Part shown: positions 18,051 to 27,692 of the stretch, in pieces
Layout of the letters: the number at the start of each line of letters is the position of its first letter
Position numbering within the stretch: position 1 is the first letter of the stretch
Virus record (IMG/VR): IMGVR_UViG_3300035659_000004
Span: 1 to 64,000 of that record
Strand: one strand, 5' to 3'
DNA length: 64,000 nucleotides
From: a virus
Position numbers and translations under genes: made by a program
The notes under the pieces: generated by a model
Databases searched by the model: none
Seen by the model: the letters and a program-made list of their open reading frames with translations, nothing else
Told to the model about the DNA's origin: nothing

Positions 18051-19352
18051 TCAGTTGTTGAGGCGGATGAAACGGTCTACGGCCTCATGGGCCTTCTCCG
18101 TGTGTCGCAGGTGAGCCCGGAAGCGGTCCTTGTCCTTGACGAAGCTGTTGATGAGCCACCCACGGTAGGCAGGCTTGCCGTACCGGGTTGCGGTGGCGGT
18201 GATGTTGTCCGTGAGGAGCGCCGAGTATTCCGCAGCGCAGCTTTCGAAGAAGTGGAAGAGCGCGGGGTAGGCCTTATCGACGTCGTACTCCGAGTCGAAC
18301 ATGTAGTTCAGCAGGTTGTAGACGAACTCCACGAGGCGCGGCTGCTTGCCGGCGTCTTCCACCTCTTGGAACTTATGCATGAAAGTCTTGTAGTCCTGTA
18401 GAAATTCCAAGGGGCTTAGGATGACGCTATTGTCCTCGACGAATGACTGGAACTGGGTCGCGGTCGACATATTCAATGTAGCACCGAAGCGGGACAGAGC
18501 TCGGCTGCTCGTCAGGGGGATGCCGATGTGCTCGAGCGCGTAGCAGTCGAGGGAGATGGTCTGCCAGGAGGCCGGGCAGGCGAAGGGCCGGTTGTTGAGC
18601 TTGTTCTGCTCGTCGTAGAGCATGGTCGGTGATGTTCCGATGAATGATCGGACAGCCTCGTGACAGGACATCCCGAGGTTGTGTTGGTCAGCTTTTTCAT
18701 AGTGGTTCTCGTACATGGCACGGACCTCAGGAGATTGCACGACGGGGGACATGCGGTCGCTGTAGTGGAACTCACGAGTACGCGCATGCTGCAGCCACTC
18801 TTCAGTGGAGTAGATGGCGTACACGAACTTCAAACGCCGACGCAGTGCCGCGTTGTTTTCGATCTGCTGAACGGAGTAGGCCCCGGTGGCGGGATTCATG
18901 AGTGCGATTACGAGGCAGTCTTTTGGGAGCTCGTAGTCGTAGATGCGGCGGTCCTCGATGATGGAGAAGAACATGGAGATGGCGTGCTGTTGGCCCATGT
19001 TTATCTCGTCAAAAAGAACGATGCTCCGCTCGCCTGCTTTCGGGAAAACGGTGGGCAACTTGATCTTAAAAAATCCCTCCTCGACGTCCCTTACGGATGG
19101 AACGCCTGCTCCGAGTAGTCCAAATTGAGCAGTACGGATATCACATACGCGGGCTTCGAGCTCGCGTGCGGCTTGGTGCACGGATTGAGATTTTCCCAGC
19201 CCTGCTTCTCCGACGATGCAATATACACCACGATACAAGCGGTTTTCGAAGCTCATTTTGAGTTCGCTTTTTATCTCCCCGATGGTCATCCGAGGGATAT
19301 TGTAGAGGTCCGCATACTCTACATTTGTGGATTCACTATTGTTTTTCGCCAC
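18051..19352 (-). CDS. MoxR-type AAA+ ATPase
   Basis: A 433-residue ATPase. Walker A is GEAGLGKS at 48-55, Walker B is IVLFDEIN at 111-118, sensor 1 is LMNPATG near 151-157, and NNAALRRRLKF follows as a candidate arginine-finger segment. The order and spacing fit MoxR-like AAA+ proteins, which act with vWA proteins to remodel or load cofactors onto target complexes. The vWA gene at 14565-16208 is the likely partner, although two plus-strand genes now separate them. The start is GTG, preceded by AAAGGATAA. Only 22 bases separate it from the divergent terminase gene. Confidence 0.82.
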   Translation of the reverse strand: MAKNNSESTNVEYADLYNIPRMTIGEIKSELKMSFENRLYRGVYCIVGEAGLGKSQSVHQAARELEARVCDIRTAQFGLLGAGVPSVRDVEEGFFKIKLPTVFPKAGERSIVLFDEINMGQQHAISMFFSIIEDRRIYDYELPKDCLVIALMNPATGAYSVQQIENNAALRRRLKFVYAIYSTEEWLQHARTREFHYSDRMSPVVQSPEVRAMYENHYEKADQHNLGMSCHEAVRSFIGTSPTMLYDEQNKLNNRPFACPASWQTISLDCYALEHIGIPLTSSRALSRFGATLNMSTATQFQSFVEDNSVILSPLEFLQDYKTFMHKFQEVEDAGKQPRLVEFVYNLLNYMFDSEYDVDKAYPALFHFFESCAAEYSALLTDNITATATRYGKPAYRGWLINSFVKDKDRFRAHLRHTEKAHEAVDRFIRLNN

Positions 19353-19374
19353 TTGTCTGTTATCCTTTCTTTAG

Positions 19375-21000
19375 ATGAAATCTGTTTCCGCCACCATTAG
19401 CGAAGTCTGTGAGGCCTGGTTATATCTAAACGGTAAACCTTTTCGTCTCGATATGTGGCCAGCGCATCGGGCCTTTTACGATGGGCGCTGGCGCAGAACG
19501 TTGTTGAAAACTAGCCGGCAGGTCGCGAAGTCCACGACCCTGGCAAATTTCGGCATAGCTGAATGCTCTCTTATACCACATTTTTCCGTAATGTTTGTAA
19601 CGCCTTCGAAAGAACAGACCATGCGTTTTTCGAATTCGCGCGTTACAAAAGTTATGCGGTACTCCCCCATCATCCATAAAAAGTTTTTGAGTCCCGAGCT
19701 TTCCGACCGCGTGTTGCACAAGCAGTTCACGAACGGGTCTGAGATGGCGTTTGCTTATGCACTTGACGACGCTGACCGTATCCGCGGTTTATCTACCGAC
19801 CGAAACGTTTACGATGAGGTCCAGGACCTTCTTTATAACCCGGTAATTACAGTCGGTAACGAATGTTTGGCGCGTTCGCAATACGCTTATGAGACCTATG
19901 CGGGGACGCCGAAGACGATGGAGAACACCATTCAGTATCTCTGGGAAATGAGTACCCAGACTGAATGGGTAATGAAATGCAATAGTTGTAAGAAGTATCA
20001 GTACGCAGATTCAGAAAAATCGATTGGCTTGAAAGGCATGATTTGTCTGAAGTGCGGGTCTTATTTGAATCCATTTGAGGGACAGTGGCTTGATACAGCC
20101 GAACCCTTAGCAGAGAAGTCCTTAATTGAAGAGGAAGATCGCATAAAAGGTTTTCACATCTGTCAACCTTCGATGCCAGATTGTAACCCTGTGGCGGTAG
20201 AGAAGGCGGGGTATAACCAGGACCATGTTCGTTTCGCTACGAAGCAGTGGAAAGACATTCTTTATAAACGTGAAAATCTTCCAGCGACGACATTTCGAAA
20301 TGAGGTATTAGGTGTTTCGGACTCGCTCGGCGCGAGAATGATTGCGAAAGACGAGCTTGAGGGACTTTGTACGGGGCTCCCACTCTCAGCTGTCCCAAAC
20401 GCTATGAATATGAATGGTATTGCAATAACTGTTGCGGGAATAGACTGGTCGGGAGGTGGGACGTCTGGCGTGTCGCGTACTGTGTTATGGATATGGGGAG
20501 AACATAAAGCGAGCGGAATTCTTCGCTGTCTTTTTTATCGTATTTATCCTGGTATTAACCCTGTAAATTCAGTCGAAGAGATTATCCAAGTCTGTAATTA
20601 TTATCGGGTGGCTTACGCCGTGGGTGATGCGGGAGAAGGAAGCCTCCCGAATGACGTCTTGCGAAATGCGTTGGGTGCCAACCGTATGACGCAGGTGCAA
20701 TACGGAGCGTATGCCAAGGCTTTGAATTGGAACGGGCAAGACCGTTATCTACTAGACCGCACGACAATGATCGATAACTATGTGATGTTGCTTAAGAAAA
20801 AGTTGGTACAGTTTGGGCCTAGGGAGGAGATGTCCATTGCACTTGCGGACATCTTAAATGAATACGAAGAGGTGACGATGTTGGGTAGGAAGGTGTGGAG
20901 GCACTCGCCACAGAAACCGGACGACTGCCTCCACGCGGGACTCTTTGGCTGGCTGGCTTTTAAGATCATCATGAATGATCTTAAATTTTGGAAGGATTGA
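19375..21000 (+). CDS. terL: Terminase large subunit
   Basis: A 541-residue packaging motor. The ATPase part has a phosphate-binding loop KTSRQVAKSTT (45-55) and Walker B NVYDEVQD (144-151). The nuclease part has GIDWSGGG with catalytic Asp357, and KPDD near the C-terminus supplies further acidic residues. A CNSC/CLKC pair near residues 200-225 forms a probable zinc ribbon between the two parts. It pumps DNA into proheads through the portal and cuts concatemers. No small subunit is recognised nearby. No clear Shine-Dalgarno precedes the ATG. It is transcribed away from the MoxR gene. Confidence 0.9.
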   Translation: MKSVSATISEVCEAWLYLNGKPFRLDMWPAHRAFYDGRWRRTLLKTSRQVAKSTTLANFGIAECSLIPHFSVMFVTPSKEQTMRFSNSRVTKVMRYSPIIHKKFLSPELSDRVLHKQFTNGSEMAFAYALDDADRIRGLSTDRNVYDEVQDLLYNPVITVGNECLARSQYAYETYAGTPKTMENTIQYLWEMSTQTEWVMKCNSCKKYQYADSEKSIGLKGMICLKCGSYLNPFEGQWLDTAEPLAEKSLIEEEDRIKGFHICQPSMPDCNPVAVEKAGYNQDHVRFATKQWKDILYKRENLPATTFRNEVLGVSDSLGARMIAKDELEGLCTGLPLSAVPNAMNMNGIAITVAGIDWSGGGTSGVSRTVLWIWGEHKASGILRCLFYRIYPGINPVNSVEEIIQVCNYYRVAYAVGDAGEGSLPNDVLRNALGANRMTQVQYGAYAKALNWNGQDRYLLDRTTMIDNYVMLLKKKLVQFGPREEMSIALADILNEYEEVTMLGRKVWRHSPQKPDDCLHAGLFGWLAFKIIMNDLKFWKD

Positions 21001-21010
21001 GAATTGAGCG

Positions 21011-24000
21011 TTAGGCCGCGGATTGTTCTGCAGCACCTTCTGCAGCTAGGGCATTTCTGATTTCCAGGTCCAGATAATCGTCATCGTCGTTGTCGCTCTT
21101 GGCGAGCTCGGGGTGGTCCGATAGGAAGGTGTTCACGGGCATCAAATCGCCGTAGGTATTGCCCACTTCGACGTCCCATGAGAAGGGGACAGGGAGCCAG
21201 GGGAATTTCTGTGCGACCTGTTTCACACCGTAGTCCTGGATGAAGGCGGGCATTTGGTGCACGTACTTCTTCGGGATTTGGAACACAAGCGAGTCGTGTA
21301 CCGTGTTGAGCATGTTCCCGCCGAAGTCGTTGCTGATGACGGGGTTGGTGGCGCAGAGGACGTCGAGCACCATCTCGGCGCTGGTGTTTTGGATCTTGAA
21401 ATTGACCGCTTGGCGTTCTGCGCGCCCGCGCATGATGCTGGGGAGATTCTTCAGACTGAGGTGACGTCGTCGACCGAGGAACGTCTCTACGATACCGAGG
21501 TGGGTGACTTGGTCTTTGGTCGCTCGGATGTAACCCTTGATGGATGGGAACATATCGAAGAGGGACTTGATGATGGCCTGGGCCTGGTTATCGGGGATGC
21601 CTACGATGCCTGCAATCTTCTTCGGAGCGGCGCCATACAGGATGCCGAACACGACTCGCTTGATGTTCTTTCGGAGGGCATCGAGTTGCTCTCCATAAAC
21701 CTTGTCTGTCTTCTTGATGGAGTCCCGTGCCTCGAAGTCGGCATAGTTCCAGGCGTGTTTCATGTCGACGCCGATGGTCTCGAGGACCCCACTCCTTTGT
21801 CCGGGGGCGATGTCCTTGAGGAGATTGTCCACGTTGTAGACGGTGGAGGCGAAGAAGCTGTGCGGGTCCATGCCGTCGTTAAGCGCGGCTATGAGCGCTT
21901 TGTCATGGCTATACGCGGCGTATACGCGGACCTCGGCGGCCTTGGCGTCGGCGTTGACGAGAATGAAGTCGGGATGTGTTGGTATGAATATACGTTTGAT
22001 ATGATACTGATGCGGAGGTTTCCCTATCTTTTTAGGGATATTTTGCATGTTTTCTTCGGATGACGACAAACGCGAAGTTGCAGTGCCGTGTTGGTGAAAA
22101 TTCGAATGCATACGCCCATCTTCACGACTTAGGACCTCGATATTCTCAATGAAAGTGGACCGGGCTTTGCTGATTCCGCGGAACTCGAGGAGGGCAGCAC
22201 TGAGTGCACATTTATGCGTAGTGGTCAGGAACTTGAGGAACTTGGCGTCGGTGGAGATGGCCCCCTTCTCTGTGCGAGGGGGCTCAATCTTCCCGGCGTA
22301 GCAGACGAGCTTGCCGGTCCCGGGTTGGAGGTACCCGGTGGAGAAGAGGGCCTTGGCGACGTGCTGGGTGCTGGCAGGGTTGAAGTCGGCGAAGCCCACA
22401 GGCAGCATGTCAGAGAAGATGGCGGACGAGCTCGCAAGGTAGCTGTCCATGTCGGCCTGCAGTTGGAGGATGTACGGACGGTCCACAGCCATCCCGTGGA
22501 GCTCCATCTTTGCAAGGACGCGGGTTGTCGGAATGATGCGGGCAGACATGTTGTACTGCGGAGGATTGGGGATGGGACAAAGAGTTTCCCCTATGTTCCG
22601 CGAGTTAGCAGAAGTACTGCCTAGGAATTCGAGGCGTTTCTTTTCGAGTTTACGTGATTCGTTGGTGAGTTCTTTACGCTGCTGAGCTGCGATACGGAGC
22701 GTGACGTCGGTATCGAAGGCCGCGTATTGAAGAAGGTCGCGGAGAGGGATGGCTTGAAATCCGTCATCCTCCGCGAGTTTCTTCTCGAGGCGAGATAACT
22801 TAGGTCCTTCTGCTTTAACCTTCTTTTTACGCTTGGGTTTGACCCGTTTTAAAAGAAGTTTTTCTTCATCTTCTTCGGTGACAGGTGCTGGGACGAGGGA
22901 ATCGTTATCCATGCGCTTGGCATAAATCTCTTTGAGTTCGTCCTCGTAGGCCGCGAATTCAGGTAGGCGCAAGCGTGTAATGCTTTTCAATCCGTAGAAT
23001 CCTTTTTTATCCTCCTCTATCAAATGTTCGCCCAGCATCACGTCCCAGGAGAGTCGTCTTATCTTAAATCCTTTTCGCTCTAAAACCTTGAGGTCGTATT
23101 TAGCATTCGCAAATACTTTGTATCTAGAACTGCTAAATAGACGCTCGAGATGAGGCCGAGCATCTTCGAGTTTTAAAACCGATTCAGGGTGTTCAAGTTG
23201 GATAGCAGCAGAACGTCCTGTGCCCCAGCTGACGGATACCATGAGTAACTTTAGTTTCGACCTGTGGGGGTAGAGTGAATTTGTTTCAGTGTCGATTGAT
23301 ATCGGAGTTTTATCGGTAGTTTCTCGTAGGATATCGGTGACGAGGGTGTCGAGTTCCTGCACTGTTTTAGGGTAACGGTACTTCTCGGATAGGCGCGCTA
23401 GGATGGTGCGTTGGTCCTCTAAGGTTCCCTCCATATTCTTTTTAACCATTTCGAGGAAGACTTCGACTTGACGTGTTAGAATTTCAGAGTAACCCGCCTT
23501 TGTCACGAGTTGACGTTTTGATAGGGAGACGAATACGAAGGCACGTCTACCTTCGATAGTCGTTTCAATTGTTTTCCCGATGACCTCCATGTATTTTTTG
23601 AATTGGATTCCAAGAGCTTTTAACCCGGTCGCACCCATAACAAATATGCATATGGGTTTTTCGGGTACACTACACTCGAGAATTTCCGCGATGAGATTTG
23701 GAGCACATGCATTTATCTCTTTGGCGCTGGGTTTTTCAGCCTGACATCGAACGGCATAGGTAAAATGCCCCACGGGGTTGTTGTACTTTTTGTCTAGTGT
23801 CTCAAAGGTCAGGCGAGCAGACCGTTCGATGTCCTTAATCCAACCCGAATGATTTCCACTTGAGGCAAGAGTGAGTATGTAGGGGGATTCTCCCACGCAT
23901 ATGTAATTAGCTGTTTGGGGTCCGCTCCCATGACTTACTGCAAAATGATTTTTTTGGTAGCTTGGACACGTGGGACAGTTTGGAAAGTTCCAGGCGCCGG

Positions 24001-24067
24001 CCATCTTGCAGGTGTAACAATCCGCGATAGGGCCTGCGACATTAGGGGAGTCATTAGAAGTCAGCAT
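21011..24067 (-). CDS. polA: Family A DNA polymerase with 3'-5' exonuclease and UDG-like N-terminal domain
   Basis: A replicative DNA polymerase. With the ATG at 24067 (GGAGG 9 bases upstream) it is 1018 residues; an ATG at 24091 is the alternative but has AGGAGG directly against it. The first 190 residues resemble family 4 uracil-DNA glycosylases: CYTC and CPTC near 17-34, ICVGESP near 56-62 and a later VMGATGLKAL. The exonuclease motif I is SIDTET (about 257-262). Polymerase motifs are VNADAKAAEVR (Asp707), KRVVFGILYGA, and VHDS (Asp925), where the usual HDE is HDS. UDG-PolA fusions are known from SPO1-type phages. It overlaps the primase-ATPase gene by 14 bases. Confidence 0.9.
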   Translation of the reverse strand: MLTSNDSPNVAGPIADCYTCKMAGAWNFPNCPTCPSYQKNHFAVSHGSGPQTANYICVGESPYILTLASSGNHSGWIKDIERSARLTFETLDKKYNNPVGHFTYAVRCQAEKPSAKEINACAPNLIAEILECSVPEKPICIFVMGATGLKALGIQFKKYMEVIGKTIETTIEGRRAFVFVSLSKRQLVTKAGYSEILTRQVEVFLEMVKKNMEGTLEDQRTILARLSEKYRYPKTVQELDTLVTDILRETTDKTPISIDTETNSLYPHRSKLKLLMVSVSWGTGRSAAIQLEHPESVLKLEDARPHLERLFSSSRYKVFANAKYDLKVLERKGFKIRRLSWDVMLGEHLIEEDKKGFYGLKSITRLRLPEFAAYEDELKEIYAKRMDNDSLVPAPVTEEDEEKLLLKRVKPKRKKKVKAEGPKLSRLEKKLAEDDGFQAIPLRDLLQYAAFDTDVTLRIAAQQRKELTNESRKLEKKRLEFLGSTSANSRNIGETLCPIPNPPQYNMSARIIPTTRVLAKMELHGMAVDRPYILQLQADMDSYLASSSAIFSDMLPVGFADFNPASTQHVAKALFSTGYLQPGTGKLVCYAGKIEPPRTEKGAISTDAKFLKFLTTTHKCALSAALLEFRGISKARSTFIENIEVLSREDGRMHSNFHQHGTATSRLSSSEENMQNIPKKIGKPPHQYHIKRIFIPTHPDFILVNADAKAAEVRVYAAYSHDKALIAALNDGMDPHSFFASTVYNVDNLLKDIAPGQRSGVLETIGVDMKHAWNYADFEARDSIKKTDKVYGEQLDALRKNIKRVVFGILYGAAPKKIAGIVGIPDNQAQAIIKSLFDMFPSIKGYIRATKDQVTHLGIVETFLGRRRHLSLKNLPSIMRGRAERQAVNFKIQNTSAEMVLDVLCATNPVISNDFGGNMLNTVHDSLVFQIPKKYVHQMPAFIQDYGVKQVAQKFPWLPVPFSWDVEVGNTYGDLMPVNTFLSDHPELAKSDNDDDDYLDLEIRNALAAEGAAEQSAA

Positions 24068-27000
24068 CGATTGTGTCCTCCGTGATCTCATCCTCCTGCA
24101 TTTCTTCTGCTTCTTCTTTTTTCTTTTCTTTTCCCTTATCTGCTAAAGAAGCGCTCTTAATGTTTGCGTCGTGGGCATCCAACCAGTATCTCCCGTTAAA
24201 TACCATGACGTTGTCGATGCTCACGCCTATTCCCATAGACATAGAAGCACGACTGAGGATACCGGATTCTTTAATCGCTTCATCGGTTAGTGCCGCGGGA
24301 TGTCGTCCGAGCGTATTACGTAAATTCAAAGCACTTGTGGCGTTAGTGTTTCGCTCGTGACTAGGTAGGAGGTGCGTTATAACTTGTTCGATATTGAAAA
24401 GCATTAATTGTTTTAGTTCGTCATAGAATACCCCTACACCTGTATCGTTGAGTTCTTGGCGCCATGAGCGGTTGGCTATTATGCGCGCTAAGCTTTGGCA
24501 CTGCGCAGTTTCTTTGAAATCCGATAGGCGGATTACGCTGTGGTGGAGTATCTTGGTGAGATACGTATCGGCATCGCTACTTTGGGTCGTGCGCCGGATT
24601 AACGACTCATTATTTTTTACGTACTCTTTAAAGAAGGACATATAGTCAATGCCAATCGTTTCAAGCACGGCGAAGACGGGGAAAAATGCGGACATGAATC
24701 GGAATTCAACTGATGATTCTAATTGGTCTTTAATTTTGTCGTAGCTCGATCTGAATGCAGTGTAATGTTCACGTACTTTAGGAATATGTGAATACATACC
24801 AAAGTTGACAGCTAAGCGTAAATCATACAGTTCTTGGGGGGAAAAGACTCGATGAATCGAAGAGTTTGGGTCGGAATATCCTATACGTTTGACCATGTTA
24901 ATACTGATGATACGATTTAGGTCTTGGGGTTTGTCTGTCCCTGTTATACTTCCGAATATCACGGGGACATTAATGCAGCGTGTTATAGTCCCTTCTCCAT
25001 TCCTATTCATGGTTGTTCGGGAGCTATTTCCAGAAGTAGCTCCACGTAACATTTCTAGAAATTGGTCAGTCGCCTGTTTATTTTTGACGGTATCTGATTC
25101 AAGTTCGTCTACGCAGTACAGGATAGCACAATCCTCAGCATCAAACGCTAGGGCTGGAACGGTTATATGCTGAACATAACGTGACGCATACAGGAGTTGA
25201 ATACTCAAATTGCTCGAATCTTTTTCTACCTCGCTGAAAACAGACTGTAGGGTGGTTTTTCCAGACCCTGTTTCCCCTGTAAAGTGCACGACGACTTGCC
25301 GGTCGAAGCAGGACATAATAGGAAAGGTCAAAATCAGGGCCGCTAGTAGTTGGCAGTTTAGGTCTTGCTGGGCAAAGATAAACCCGGTGTCGAAATAGCG
25401 GCACAGATCATGATATACCTTTTTCATATCGTACTGCTGCGCTTTTCTAAGTACGTCTGGAGTAAGAGGTTCTAGTCGGTTGAACCATTTGCGATTTATG
25501 ACGGCGTCATCTTTGTAAGTATCGACGAGAATATTTCCAATACGGGGAGAAGGGAGGAGGTTATAAGAGATATCGTTGTCGGTACGTATTATGTCGTAGG
25601 CGTCTGTTCCGTGAACTAAAATTTCTTTTGAATCTAGGTGGTGATATCCATTTCGTATGTTCTTGAGGTTGCTCATACTGGGAGCATCGGGGACTAGTTG
25701 TAATACGGCCTCGCGCAGGATATATCTCAATTCTTTATCGATACGACTGAGCGAGTTATCGGGGATGACGATACATGAAGGTAGGCCTACTTCTTTTTCT
25801 AAAAAGGTTATAATAGTTCCTGTGATACTTGCGATTTCCTGGATGATGCTGCGTTCGCTGTCCAATTTAACTCGTGCGAATTGTTTTTGACGCTTGTTAT
25901 AAAGGACTAGTGTAGCACCCTCGCTTGAACTTCGGTCTACGCCAATTACCGTGAAGAGTGACCTTAAAACTTCTGCAACGCGGTCGATATACGTTTTTAT
26001 GTTGGAATCGTTCGATATGATTCCATTCTTAATAGGATTGGGTCGTAGGATTGGGTACAGATTGCAGAGAGCTTGGACATACGCTTCTATGTCTTCTTTT
26101 CGATGTAGCGTACGCCCTACAGAAATCGCGGTAGAGGTCATGGTAGTGACATCATCCGCCGTGTATTCCTGGAGTTGTAGTATGGCCGCATCAACTAACC
26201 AACTCCAAGCCGGTTTATAACTATCTTTGTCTAGTATCGTGGAAGAAATAAATTGAGGACTGAGTGCGGGGAGGACATAAGCATTATCCAAGTCTTCTGC
26301 CGGAGCCAGTTTTTCCCAGGCGGCATCTGTGAAGATGACGACGCCACACTCGGGGGCGGTGATGGTGTTTATCCACTGCGCCAGAACATTCGCGCTTGAG
26401 TTCGAGTTACCTTTCGAAGGAGCATCCCCTATGAGATACAGATACTTGACGTCGTTCAGCTGTATTACTGAATCGAAGGCAGCTAAGGAGCTCGTTCCTC
26501 CGGCACTCACGACGGCACATTCGACCACGCCTGTTTGAAGGCATTGTACCATGGGCTGTAGCGCGTCGAATTCACCCTCTACAACGACGTAAGACTTTAT
26601 TTTTTGGGTCGAGTTATTCCGTAGGAATTCTCGGTAGGGTCCGAAATTCAATCCGAAAAAACCCATTCCAGGCTCGAAATTATCCTGGAGGAGCGTGATG
26701 CGTTTGTTTGCTCCTACAGCATTTGGAAGCCGTATGCGAAATGCGGCGATGTGTTCTTCTGCCGTACAGAGGGGAAACACGACGCCACCTGTCGCGCTGT
26801 TGGACACACCCTTGTTCACGTCTTTATTTAAGAATTCCGATATAGTTTGTATTAATGCTAAAGCGTTATCGTGTTTGGTTTTACGGTTAGGACTTTCAAG
26901 AAGTTGTTTCGCTAAATTAGGGATAGCAGAAATAGGAGGGACTATCCCGATAGGAAGGTCAGGTAGAATATTCAAAGGCAATTTGCGTACGGACACGAGC

Positions 27001-27692
27001 CAATGAATTGTTTGCGTAGCATAGTCAAAATCTAAAAGGCCTATGCCGTCTTTTCCTGCGGTAATAGGGATTACGTTAGAAGGAAAAGGTGGAGGAGGAA
27101 CGCTATCCGTCGTCGTATCCCCGGGGTAGTCGGGGTCATCTTTTAATTTCGAGACATCGCCCTCAGCGCCATCGTCGCTATATAAATCTTCCTCTATTTT
27201 GTTACGAGGATTTGCCGCTATTGCTAATCCCTTAGCATACGCTTGCGCGGCCAATATGAGTTGTTGATGGCAGACTTCATAAAATAATTCTTTAGATTCC
27301 TGGGTGAGTAACTGCTGTTCGCTCTGCGTAATGTAAGTGCTGTTCTTAAGAAATTGTACCCCTGGATAACTACTAGAAATATAGATGAGGGTTTCCGTGT
27401 AAGTTGTCTTGCATATATTAGAAATGAGTTCGATAGGATCGATAGGGTGGTATCCGCAACCAAAACAATGTCCGTGTTTTTTCTTAGGATAAATATGAAA
27501 AGAAGGTGAAGTATCTGCGTGGTCAGGATGCGGACAAAGGCTAACGATGTCATCTTCACGGTTCTTACGGAGGCCTAACGACCCACTATTTTGGAGGTTA
27601 AGCCAATTCTCAACTGTGATACCTTCCCAAACTCGGTCTATTAAGGATTTGTCAAATTTAACAATTTCCGCTGCCTTGTTCGTCTTGGCCAT
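24054..27692 (-). CDS. Primase-helicase: CHC2 zinc finger, Toprim and P-loop ATPase
   Basis: A 1212-residue replication protein. The N-terminus has a DnaG-type zinc finger (C53, H58, C76, C79). A Toprim domain follows, with VVEGEFDAL (Glu372) and a later LIGDAPSKGN segment, the catalytic centre for primer synthesis. The C-terminal part has Walker A GETGSGKTT at 806-814, Walker B ILYCVDELESD and an Arg-rich motif after GSITGTDKPQDLNR. The ATPase does not look like a DnaB/RecA-type helicase and is closer to the D5 or DUF927-like type. CAGGAG precedes the ATG. It overlaps the nuclease gene upstream by 35 bases and the polymerase downstream, so the three form one replication operon. Confidence 0.82.
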   Translation of the reverse strand: MAKTNKAAEIVKFDKSLIDRVWEGITVENWLNLQNSGSLGLRKNREDDIVSLCPHPDHADTSPSFHIYPKKKHGHCFGCGYHPIDPIELISNICKTTYTETLIYISSSYPGVQFLKNSTYITQSEQQLLTQESKELFYEVCHQQLILAAQAYAKGLAIAANPRNKIEEDLYSDDGAEGDVSKLKDDPDYPGDTTTDSVPPPPFPSNVIPITAGKDGIGLLDFDYATQTIHWLVSVRKLPLNILPDLPIGIVPPISAIPNLAKQLLESPNRKTKHDNALALIQTISEFLNKDVNKGVSNSATGGVVFPLCTAEEHIAAFRIRLPNAVGANKRITLLQDNFEPGMGFFGLNFGPYREFLRNNSTQKIKSYVVVEGEFDALQPMVQCLQTGVVECAVVSAGGTSSLAAFDSVIQLNDVKYLYLIGDAPSKGNSNSSANVLAQWINTITAPECGVVIFTDAAWEKLAPAEDLDNAYVLPALSPQFISSTILDKDSYKPAWSWLVDAAILQLQEYTADDVTTMTSTAISVGRTLHRKEDIEAYVQALCNLYPILRPNPIKNGIISNDSNIKTYIDRVAEVLRSLFTVIGVDRSSSEGATLVLYNKRQKQFARVKLDSERSIIQEIASITGTIITFLEKEVGLPSCIVIPDNSLSRIDKELRYILREAVLQLVPDAPSMSNLKNIRNGYHHLDSKEILVHGTDAYDIIRTDNDISYNLLPSPRIGNILVDTYKDDAVINRKWFNRLEPLTPDVLRKAQQYDMKKVYHDLCRYFDTGFIFAQQDLNCQLLAALILTFPIMSCFDRQVVVHFTGETGSGKTTLQSVFSEVEKDSSNLSIQLLYASRYVQHITVPALAFDAEDCAILYCVDELESDTVKNKQATDQFLEMLRGATSGNSSRTTMNRNGEGTITRCINVPVIFGSITGTDKPQDLNRIISINMVKRIGYSDPNSSIHRVFSPQELYDLRLAVNFGMYSHIPKVREHYTAFRSSYDKIKDQLESSVEFRFMSAFFPVFAVLETIGIDYMSFFKEYVKNNESLIRRTTQSSDADTYLTKILHHSVIRLSDFKETAQCQSLARIIANRSWRQELNDTGVGVFYDELKQLMLFNIEQVITHLLPSHERNTNATSALNLRNTLGRHPAALTDEAIKESGILSRASMSMGIGVSIDNVMVFNGRYWLDAHDANIKSASLADKGKEKKKEEAEEMQEDEITEDTIDADF

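Noticed and set aside
21254-22063. 269-codon plus-strand frame opposite the polymerase gene
   Set aside because: It is antisense to conserved polymerase motifs and its product is a codon-bias shadow (Glu/Val/Gly-rich, no motifs). The same applies to long antisense frames at 45201-46148, 55631-56404 and 58221-58901.
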